Below, piece after piece: positions 8,315 through 14,475 of a stretch of 33,872 nt of DNA; within the stretch, counting starts at the first letter, position 1; each line of letters starts with the position of its first letter. The notes under the pieces are model-generated. The model was not told the DNA's origin. It searched no databases and was given only the letters and a program-made list of their open reading frames with translations. Origin of the DNA: Gemmatimonadaceae bacterium (GTDB taxonomy: Bacteria > Gemmatimonadota > Gemmatimonadetes > Gemmatimonadales > Gemmatimonadaceae); assembly GCA_014379355.1 (NCBI GenBank), contig JACMLX010000161.1:1-33872 (forward strand). Direction: 5' to 3'. Made by a program: the position numbers and the translations under genes.

Positions 8315-9061
8315 TCAGCCAGCGCCCGGCGAGAATCGTGCGAGCATCTCCGCTTCCGATGGCGGTTGCAGGATGTTGACCGACGCGAAGCTCTCTGCCT
8401 GCGGATAATTCGTCTTTCGCACGCGACGTGCCGCTGCGTCGACATCGTACGAGGTGTGTCGCAACGTGGCTGTCCCGTCAAGCTCGAGCCAGCAGGCACG
8501 TGTGGTGCCGAATGGCATGCCGACGCTGCCTGCATTGATGATGCGCACACCGCGCACCGTGCGATCGAACTGCATGTGCGTGTGGCCGCAGACGACGGTC
8601 GCGCCGGATGGCAGCATGTCCACCCACGAAAGCAGCTCGCGATCCGGCGTGAGTCGAGTGAAGATCGAGGTGTCGTTCTCCGGCGTCGCGTGGCAGAACA
8701 GCACACGCTCGATGCCATCGCCCGTCAGCGTCTGCGTGAGCGGCCAGTCGCCGACGGCGCTCGCATCGGCATCGGTCAACTGTGATGCACACCAGGCCAT
8801 GACGTCGCGAAACGCGGGCGGGATCGTGTTGGACACCGTGCCCGTGCGCGCTGCCAGGACTTCGCGATCGCCGTTTCCCATGACGTAGTGCACGCGCATC
8901 GCCTGCGATTGAAGCAGCTGCAGGCACTCGCGCCCCATCGGACCGGGAAAGATGTCGCCTCCGCACACGATGATGTCCGGATGGGTGGCCGACACGTCCT
9001 TCAGCACCGCCTCCAATGCCGGCAGGTTGCCGTGAATGTCGTACAGCGCCGCGATACGCAC
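8315..9061 (-). CDS. Calcineurin-like metallophosphoesterase (YfcE type)
   Basis: A 248-residue cytosolic protein with all dinuclear-metal motifs in order: YDIHGN (Asp and His ligands, residues 8 and 10), VCGGDIFPG, MGNGDRE (the GNxD/E motif), CHATPEND (His) and GHTHMQFDR (the GHTH ligand pair). It ends its catalytic core with NAGSVGMP, typical of YfcE/MJ0936-like phosphodiesterases. The natural substrate is not predictable. The start is either GTG at 9061, which gives the usual family N terminus, or TTG at 9067. I prefer GTG, although neither has a strong ribosome-binding site. Confidence 0.88.
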   Translation of the reverse strand: MRIAALYDIHGNLPALEAVLKDVSATHPDIIVCGGDIFPGPMGRECLQLLQSQAMRVHYVMGNGDREVLAARTGTVSNTIPPAFRDVMAWCASQLTDADASAVGDWPLTQTLTGDGIERVLFCHATPENDTSIFTRLTPDRELLSWVDMLPSGATVVCGHTHMQFDRTVRGVRIINAGSVGMPFGTTRACWLELDGTATLRHTSYDVDAAARRVRKTNYPQAESFASVNILQPPSEAEMLARFSPGAG

Positions 9062-9125
9062 GATCAACTCACGCGATGACGATCAGGGACGACATGCTGT
9101 GTTCATGGAAGGTGTCTACAGCGAA

Positions 9126-9710
9126 TCAGAATGCGAAGCCGATGTTGATCCGGGCGGTCGGAATGACGTTCGCATCGAAGGGGCTGGAGTAATCCTCTGC
9201 GCCAAAGAATCGTTTGACGCCAACCCCGACGACCGTCACGAAACGCCGCTTCGGACCGAGCAGCCATTGATAGCTAAGCTCCGTGCCGACCGTGGCCCGC
9301 GTTCGCCGGGTCCCTGTGGCACCGCCGCTGTAGACGGGATTCCCATTGGCGTCGTAGACGTAGTACGGCCCGTCCTCCCTGTAGGTCGCCATGCCGAGAT
9401 TCCCTGCGACCGAGAATCCGTACAGGGCGCGCTCCTGCGGGTAGTAGCGGACCTTGGCTTCGAGGGCGCCATAGTCATTGAAGTTGTCGAAGCCCGCGTA
9501 GCTGGCACCGACGCCGAACGTTGTCGTCGAACTCACCGCGGTTTCGACATCGCCTCCGAAGTATCCTGCGACGATCGCGATCGGATTGAAGGTCAGGACC
9601 GTCTTCCTCACGACAGGCTTCAGCGCGGGTGTCGCACTGTCCGGCGCTTGTGCGCCAAGCGCGACGGCCCAGCACAGCATTGGAAGTGCCGCGAGTGTTC
9701 GATACGTCAT
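9126..9710 (-). CDS. Small secreted outer-membrane beta-barrel protein
   Basis: A 194-residue protein with a signal peptide ending near ALGAQ. It has a run of amphipathic strands rich in Gly, Tyr and Phe and a C-terminal Phe (NIGFAF), the usual barrel end signature recognised by BAM. A loop around YYVYDANGNPVYSGG looks like an extracellular or periplasmic turn. It resembles 8-stranded small barrels (DUF3575-like), but no specific family is certain and no function can be given. It starts with ATG at 9710. Confidence 0.65.
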   Translation of the reverse strand: MTYRTLAALPMLCWAVALGAQAPDSATPALKPVVRKTVLTFNPIAIVAGYFGGDVETAVSSTTTFGVGASYAGFDNFNDYGALEAKVRYYPQERALYGFSVAGNLGMATYREDGPYYVYDANGNPVYSGGATGTRRTRATVGTELSYQWLLGPKRRFVTVVGVGVKRFFGAEDYSSPFDANVIPTARINIGFAF

Positions 9711-9800
9711 CTGGCGCTCACTGAGGTTGTGCTGTCACGGCGGGTCGAACATCGGGATGGAATGATACCTGAAAGGCGTACAAAAGGTCTGCCGGCAGTG

Positions 9801-10268
9801 TCATCCGCCGCCCGCATAACCGACCTGCCGCCACGCGTCGTATACGACGATCGCCACGGTATTCGACAGATTGAGGCTCCGTCTCGCGGGAATCATCGGC
9901 AGCCGGATGCGGTGCGCCGCGTCGAATGTTTCGAGCATCGCATCCGATAGTCCTGTCGATTCGGGCCCGAAGACGAACACATCGCCATCGCTGAACGCGA
10001 CGCGTGCGAGTGATGTCGCGCCGCGCGCCGAGAAGGCGAACATCCGCCGATCCGCACCCAGATGCAAGCGGCACGACTCCCAGTCCGCGTGGATCATCAC
10101 GTCCGCCAGATCGCGATAGTCGAGCCCTGCCCGTTCGAGCTGTCGATCCTCGAAGTTGAACCCGAGTGGCTCGATCAGGTGCAACCGCGCCCCGGTATTC
10201 GCGCAGAGTCGGATGATGTTGCCCGTGTTCGGCGGAATCTCGGGTTGAAAGAGAACGATCTCGAACAC
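9801..10268 (-). CDS. trmL: tRNA (cytidine(34)-2'-O)-methyltransferase TrmL
   Basis: A 155-residue SPOUT methyltransferase, the normal length for TrmL. Diagnostic motifs are FQPEIPPNTGNIIRLCANTG at the N terminus, FGPESTGL (the glycine-rich part of the SAM-binding knot) and IPARRSLNLSNTVAIVVYD near the C terminus. TrmL acts as a dimer and methylates the ribose of the wobble base 34 in tRNA-Leu isoacceptors, using S-adenosylmethionine. It starts with GTG at 10268 and has AAGGA five bases upstream. The 137 bases towards the next gene hold no feature I recognise. Confidence 0.93.
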   Translation of the reverse strand: MFEIVLFQPEIPPNTGNIIRLCANTGARLHLIEPLGFNFEDRQLERAGLDYRDLADVMIHADWESCRLHLGADRRMFAFSARGATSLARVAFSDGDVFVFGPESTGLSDAMLETFDAAHRIRLPMIPARRSLNLSNTVAIVVYDAWRQVGYAGGG

Positions 10269-10405
10269 GGTGTCCTTCGTTGGAACGTAAAAGGTGCGTC
10301 ATGTCGCCCGATGACAATGCGTGCACCGGTCAGCAGAACGATGTGCGATGGTCAGCCCGCGATCCAGCTCCACGCCAGCGCGCCGATGCGCCCGCGCTGA
10401 GCCAT

Positions 10406-11521
10406 TCACGCCTTCCGGATGCGCTTCGCCAGTGCGGAACTCGGCCGTTCCACGGTCCGCCAGAAGAGCCAGGCGGCGAGGCAGTTGAGTGTGATCACGA
10501 TCAACGCTGCCATTCCATTCTGAACCGGCGTGTGGGCAAACACCTTGTCGAGCGCAAAAAACGCAGCGCCCGTGATCGGCAGGTGCAGGAGATATAGACT
10601 ATATGATACTTTACCGAGCCATTGCAGGGTGTGCGTGCGGAGCCAGTCCGTGAGATGGCCGGCTCGCCCGACGAGCAGGAGGATGACGGCCATGATGAGG
10701 CAGGCCATCGTGAATGCGTCGTGTGTGCGGGCGAACACACCGGTCAGCGCCAGTGCGTAGAGCGCGAACCAGCGGGCGCGCATCACGCCGCTGAGCGTCC
10801 AGAACACGAACGCACCGAGCAGGAAGCCGTGCCAGTTCGGCAGTGCGAGGCCACGCACGTGAAGCGCCGGGAGCAGCGGCCACACGACGGAGGTGATGGC
10901 GGCCAGCGTGAAGAGGATCGCTTGCGGGCGGCGATCGTTCGCATCCCGGCGACAGGCATGGGCGACACCGAGCAGCATGCAGAACATCAGGTAGAACTGA
11001 ATCTCGTAACAGAGCGTCCAGTACACCGTGTTGATGGAGCGGTAGCCGAGGAAATCCTGCAGGTAGACCAGATGTGCGAGGAGCTGCGGCGTCGTGGTGA
11101 TGGGCAGTCCGGTGCCGGGACGCAGGTGTGCCTTGACGGCCGCGAAGGCGAGCGTGATCGCGATCGACGCCCAGTATGGCAGGTCGAGCCGGATGGCGCG
11201 GCGCAGTGCGAAGCGTGCGCCGTATCGCGCCGTCACGCGATCGCGGCCGATCGAGAGGGCGATGACGAATCCGCTGAGCACGAAGAAGATCGGCACGCCG
11301 AGGTGCCCTGACTCGAAGAGCGCGAGGTTGAGCCAGGTGGGCAGTGCCGACTGCAGCGCCGCGACGTGACGGCCCTCGCCGATGTGGAAGATCACGACCC
11401 AGAGGGCGGCGAGGCCACGCAGGGCGTCGATGAACGGGAGGCGCTTGGACGTCGCAGGAACGGCCGGTGCAGATTGCGCTGTGTGCGCGTGTATGGACTG
11501 CGGTGGCCTGCGAGCGCTCAG
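10406..11521 (-). CDS. Membrane acyltransferase, acyltransferase-3 (OafA/NodX) family, with a probable CTG start
   Basis: An integral-membrane O-acyltransferase with about ten hydrophobic helices. The family signature RLPFIDALRGLAALWVV is followed by FHIGEG (His presumed catalytic), GHLGVPIFFVLSGFVI, and SYSLYLLHLPI near the C terminus. Members acetylate or acylate cell-surface glycans. The first usable GTG (11395) lies inside this signature, so translation must begin upstream. No ATG, GTG or TTG exists in frame between there and the stop at 11618-11620. CTG at 11521 has AGGAGA seven bases before it and overlaps the cupin stop (CTGA), giving 371 residues, normal for the family. Codons at 10588-10616 are unusually AT-rich. 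Confidence 0.82.
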   Translation of the reverse strand: MSARRPPQSIHAHTAQSAPAVPATSKRLPFIDALRGLAALWVVIFHIGEGRHVAALQSALPTWLNLALFESGHLGVPIFFVLSGFVIALSIGRDRVTARYGARFALRRAIRLDLPYWASIAITLAFAAVKAHLRPGTGLPITTTPQLLAHLVYLQDFLGYRSINTVYWTLCYEIQFYLMFCMLLGVAHACRRDANDRRPQAILFTLAAITSVVWPLLPALHVRGLALPNWHGFLLGAFVFWTLSGVMRARWFALYALALTGVFARTHDAFTMACLIMAVILLLVGRAGHLTDWLRTHTLQWLGKVSYSLYLLHLPITGAAFFALDKVFAHTPVQNGMAALIVITLNCLAAWLFWRTVERPSSALAKRIRKA

Positions 11522-11534
11522 CTGACGTTCTCCT
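11518..11534 (-). promoter_or_regulatory. Ribosome-binding site and CTGA stop-start overlap
   Basis: On the minus strand AGGAGA (11529-11534) is followed after seven bases by CTG (11521-11519), which shares TG with the TGA stop of the cupin gene (11520-11518). This has the geometry of ATGA-type translational coupling, with CTG in place of ATG. It decides the proposed start of the acyltransferase. Confidence 0.6.
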
Positions 11535-11853
11535 GAATGAACCGAGGACTGAGATGCACATCGAGCTGCACCAGCGGCGCGTCGCCGATGGCCGTGAAGC
11601 TGTGCACTTCGCCCGCCTTAATGACGAGGATGTCACCCGCGCCGGCCTCGAATTCCACCCCATCGACGATCCAGATGCCGCGCCCTTCACGGATGAACTG
11701 GATTTCGTCATAGGGATGGACGTGCGGCGGCGGGCCCTTGCCGGGTTCAGCGGAGAGGAGGAACACTGACACGCCCGTGTCGCCCTGATCGGCGCCGACG
11801 AAATGGTGCGACGAGCCGATGAAGGGGAGGTCGGATTGGCGGGTGCGGTGCAT
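11518..11853 (-). CDS. Single-domain cupin, metal-binding
   Basis: A 111-residue cupin barrel. Motif 1 is PPPHVHPYDEIQFIREG, with ligands His44, His46 and Glu50. Motif 2 contains AGEVHSF, with His84. All four usual metal ligands are present. Such small cupins can be dioxygenases, isomerases or sugar-binding sensors, so the role is not specified. The start is ATG at 11853; the region before it is C-rich on the coding strand and has no ribosome-binding site, so it may be read from a leaderless or coupled message. Its stop overlaps the proposed start of the acyltransferase. The iadA gene lies 165 bases upstream on the same strand. Confidence 0.85.
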   Translation of the reverse strand: MHRTRQSDLPFIGSSHHFVGADQGDTGVSVFLLSAEPGKGPPPHVHPYDEIQFIREGRGIWIVDGVEFEAGAGDILVIKAGEVHSFTAIGDAPLVQLDVHLSPRFIQENVS

Positions 11854-11986
11854 GGGGGGAGAGTAGTCCGGGGGCGCGCTTGCCGCGCGAGGCGCTATGC
11901 AGTGCAAAGGCGGTGAGAGGAGCACGATCGTCGGGGTGCTGCGCACGTCAGCGCGCTCGCTCGACTCTCGCGAAAGTGCGCATGTC

Positions 11987-12013
11987 ATGCTGCCGTTGGG
12001 CCTGCGGCAGCAT
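11987..12013 (-). terminator. Hairpin just after iadA
   Basis: ATGCTGCCG (11987-11995) and CGGCAGCAT (12005-12013) form a perfect 9-bp stem with a nine-base loop, six bases after the iadA stop codon. No T-run follows on the minus strand. It could be a processing or mRNA-stabilising hairpin between iadA and the cupin gene, or a weak terminator. Confidence 0.45.
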
Positions 12014-12018
12014 CGTCC

Positions 12019-13131
12019 TCAGGTCACGACCATCAGGCCATCCAAGTCCACCAGGTCTGCACGCATTCCGACGTGCAGCTTTCCCGCACGCTCCATTCGC
12101 AGCAGCGTTGCCGGGTTGGTTGTCGTCACTGGAAGTGTCGCGCTCAGATCGCGTCCGCGAGCGACCAGCTCCCGCACCGTCCGCATGAGCGCGGAACACT
12201 CGCCGACGTCCATGGAAACAATCCGACCATCCGCATCAAACACCGGCAGGCACCCCCCACCATCCGACGACACCGTCACGCGATCGAGTGGCGCCCCCGA
12301 CTCCCAGTAGATCTCCAGCGCATCCGCCGCCGAATACGCATCCTCCCCCTCCGCCACCGGGAAATCCGTGATGTCGATGTAACACCCGAATTCCTTCACC
12401 AGCGCAATCGCCTCGTGAAACAGCGCCTTCCGCCGATTCACATGTGTCGGATTGAACACTCGCGCCGGAATCTCGGACACCGTCAGCGCTTCGCGAATCA
12501 GCTCGAGTCCGCGCGGACCGTCACCGACATGCAGATGCAGTATCCCCGCCTTGCCGGTCATCAACCCGGCCACATGCGCATCGGCCGCGATCCGCAACAA
12601 CTCCCGCAACGTCGGCTGCGACGAGCGATGATCTGAAATCGCCACCTCGCCCACACCGATGATGCGATCGCAGTGCACGATGTCGCCGCGCACCGATCCC
12701 GTGAGCGTCGTCAGCGGCAGGTGATAGCCACCCGTGTGACAATACGCATTGATGCCCTGTGCCTCGAGCGCCCGTGCCGCCGCGACCAGCTCCGCCGTCG
12801 AGCGCGTCACGTCGTCCGTGCCGAGCACACCGACCACCGTGGTCACGCCCGCCTTCCGATACGACTCGGCCGTGGGCGCAGGCACCTTCGACGCTGGCCC
12901 CGCCTCGCCGCCACCACCCGTGATGTGGCAATGCCCGTCGATCAAGCCCGGAATCACGCGCCGTCCTTCGAGATCGATCTCCTCCACACCCAGGTACTTC
13001 GGAAAGGACGGCCGCTCGTTTCCGATATAGAGAATCGTCCCGCCACCAATCAGGATGTGCTGGTGCCCCAGATGCTCCGGCGCGTATACATCGCCGTTGA
13101 GCAACAGCGTCATCGCACTCGTCGTCGTCAT
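12019..13131 (-). CDS. iadA: Isoaspartyl dipeptidase (beta-aspartyl-peptidase)
   Basis: A 370-residue amidohydrolase-superfamily enzyme that hydrolyses beta-Asp-X dipeptides. Residues match E. coli IadA, as I recall it, almost position for position. They are the metal ligands His67 and His69 in GLIDGHCH, His201 (HLHVGDG), His230 (NPTHVNRR) and Asp290 (VSSDGGG), substrate residues Arg169 (SDHRSS) and Arg233, Glu76 in the GGGGEAG loop, and Tyr136. At position 162, where the E. coli enzyme has a carboxylated lysine bridging the two metals, this protein has Glu (GVGEVAISDHRS). Next to cphB and cphA, the likely substrate is beta-Asp-Arg from cyanophycin. It starts at ATG 13131, divergent from cphB across a palindromic element. 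Confidence 0.9.
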   Translation of the reverse strand: MTTTSAMTLLLNGDVYAPEHLGHQHILIGGGTILYIGNERPSFPKYLGVEEIDLEGRRVIPGLIDGHCHITGGGGEAGPASKVPAPTAESYRKAGVTTVVGVLGTDDVTRSTAELVAAARALEAQGINAYCHTGGYHLPLTTLTGSVRGDIVHCDRIIGVGEVAISDHRSSQPTLRELLRIAADAHVAGLMTGKAGILHLHVGDGPRGLELIREALTVSEIPARVFNPTHVNRRKALFHEAIALVKEFGCYIDITDFPVAEGEDAYSAADALEIYWESGAPLDRVTVSSDGGGCLPVFDADGRIVSMDVGECSALMRTVRELVARGRDLSATLPVTTTNPATLLRMERAGKLHVGMRADLVDLDGLMVVT

Positions 13132-13185
13132 GCGACCAAGCCTAATCTCGGGTCCGGCGCTGTGCCCATCGCGGGGAACTGCCTT

Positions 13186-13506
13186 GGGACGGAGAGGGCG
13201 GAGAGTCCGGAGAGTGCGCCATGCTAGAAGCTCCTTTCTTCACGACCTTCCTTGACTGCTATGGGTGAGGAGCGCACTGAGCGCACGCAGCGTGTCGGTT
13301 GCAACGCTCGTCCGATTGCGCGACATCGCTGACTTTTGTTGGAACTGCTGTTCCCAAAAAAGCTGTGGCGCGCGGTGGGCCGACTGATGCGCAGCGCACC
13401 CTCCGTGTGCTCAGTGCCCTTCCCACCAAAAGCCGTTGACGGTGGTGCGCAACGCGAGAGATCTCGAGTCGGACGCACTTCTCGGTCTCCCCGACCTTTC
13501 CGTCCA
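13186..13506. repeat. Imperfect palindromic intergenic element, copy 2
   Basis: This element fills most of the 513-base gap between divergent iadA and cphB. Its centre is a hairpin, GGAAC (13341-13345) and GTTCC (13350-13354), extended by flanking T- and A-runs. Outward, mirror-image blocks match: GGGTGAGGAGCGCACTGAG near 13264 with the complement of 13400-13430, and GGGACGGAGAGGGCGGAGAG at 13186 with the complement of 13480-13506. The left arm holds the complement of AAAGTCAG (13329-13336) and GGTTGCAAC (13297-13305), the conserved pair seen in copy 1. Arms include 9-base units such as GGAGAGTCC. No coding potential is evident. Confidence 0.75.
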
Positions 13507-13591
13507 AAGGTCAGTGATGTCCCGACCAACACGGAACGTTGCAACCCAAGCACTCGGTGCCCTCAGTGTCCTCCGCCCCCAAACACAAAGG
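13506..13591. repeat. Extra half-arm of the palindromic element
   Basis: Directly after copy 2 lies one more arm in the orientation of the copy 1 right arm: AAAGGTCAGTGATGTC at 13506, GTTGCAACC at 13538-13546, then CACTCGGTGCCCTCAG and a C-run. The spacing is one base longer than in the other two copies. The 53 bases from here to cphB hold no promoter I can define. Confidence 0.65.
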
Positions 13592-13644
13592 CTCGAATGC
13601 AACCGAGACTGACCAGAACGTCCCATCCCCCCTAGCTTGCCCGT

Positions 13645-14475
13645 ATGCCCTCTTCGCCCCGCAAAGGCTGGCTCATCCCCATCGGTGGCAAGCTCACCGA
13701 CGCCAACATCCTCGCACGGTTCATCGAACTCTGCGGACGGCGTGACCCGGTCATCGCCATCATCCCGACCGCCTCGGAAGAGTCGGACATGGGCGCGTGG
13801 TACGAGAAGCAGTTCGCGAAGCACGGCGTCCGCTATGCTCGTGCCCTCAACTTCCGGCGCCGCTCCGACTGCGACGATCGCGACTGGACCTCGCAGCTCG
13901 AGGACGCTGACGGCGTATTCATCACCGGCGGCAATCAGCTGCGCCTGACCACCATCATGGGTGGCACACCGGCCGCGAAGATCCTGCACGATCGCTTCTA
14001 CGCCGGCATGCCGGTCGCCGGAACGAGTGCCGGTGCCGCCGTCATGTCGGCGCACATGATCGCCGGCGGTGACGAGGGCCCCTCGCCTCGCGCCGGCATG
14101 GTCATCATGGCCCCCGGCTTCGGCCTCACACGCGACATCATCATCGATCAGCATTTCCGTCAGCGCGATCGACTCGGCCGGCTGCTCACTGCACTCTCGT
14201 ACAATCCCGCACTGCTCGGCCTCGGCGTCGACGAAGACACGGCGGCCTTCATCAGCCCGGATGACGAGATCGATGTGATGGGCACCAGCGCCGTGACGGT
14301 GATCGACACCAGTGGTGTCGAGTTCTCATCGATGCACGCCGCCGAGCCGCATGATCCCGTCACGCTGATCGGCATTGGCATGCACCAGCTCGCGGAAGGC
14401 GCACGCTTCAATCTCCGCACTCGCAAAGCTCACGGCCGCAACGTCGTCACACTGCAACACTCGGCCTCTGAATGA
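13645..14475 (+). CDS. cphB: Cyanophycinase
   Basis: A 276-residue S51-family serine exopeptidase that degrades cyanophycin (poly-Asp backbone with Arg side chains) to beta-Asp-Arg. The nucleophile is Ser128 in GTSAGAAVMS, with His170 in DQHFRQRDRLGRL and Glu197 in GVDEDTAAF. These three keep the same relative spacing that I recall for the Synechocystis enzyme triad. The oxyanion and substrate region FITGGNQLRL is also present. There is no signal peptide, so it is intracellular like its polymer substrate. ATG 13645 has no clear ribosome-binding site. The stop overlaps the cphA start as ATGA, so the two are translationally coupled. Confidence 0.94.
   Translation: MPSSPRKGWLIPIGGKLTDANILARFIELCGRRDPVIAIIPTASEESDMGAWYEKQFAKHGVRYARALNFRRRSDCDDRDWTSQLEDADGVFITGGNQLRLTTIMGGTPAAKILHDRFYAGMPVAGTSAGAAVMSAHMIAGGDEGPSPRAGMVIMAPGFGLTRDIIIDQHFRQRDRLGRLLTALSYNPALLGLGVDEDTAAFISPDDEIDVMGTSAVTVIDTSGVEFSSMHAAEPHDPVTLIGIGMHQLAEGARFNLRTRKAHGRNVVTLQHSASE

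Noticed and set aside
8304-8315. Perfect 12-bp palindrome ACGAGATCTCGT between convergent genes
   Set aside because: It is short, overlaps the phosphoesterase stop codon, has no T-run and appears once, so I mention it only in the lipoprotein entry.
9036-9950. 304-codon plus-strand frame across the barrel and trmL genes
   Set aside because: It spans the antisense of two real genes and their gap, which is typical of a shadow frame.
13224-13635. Short frames within palindromic copy 2
   Set aside because: Same reason as for copy 1; similar peptides (CAQCAPHP, CAPCPPHP) come from the shared repeat, not from protein conservation.
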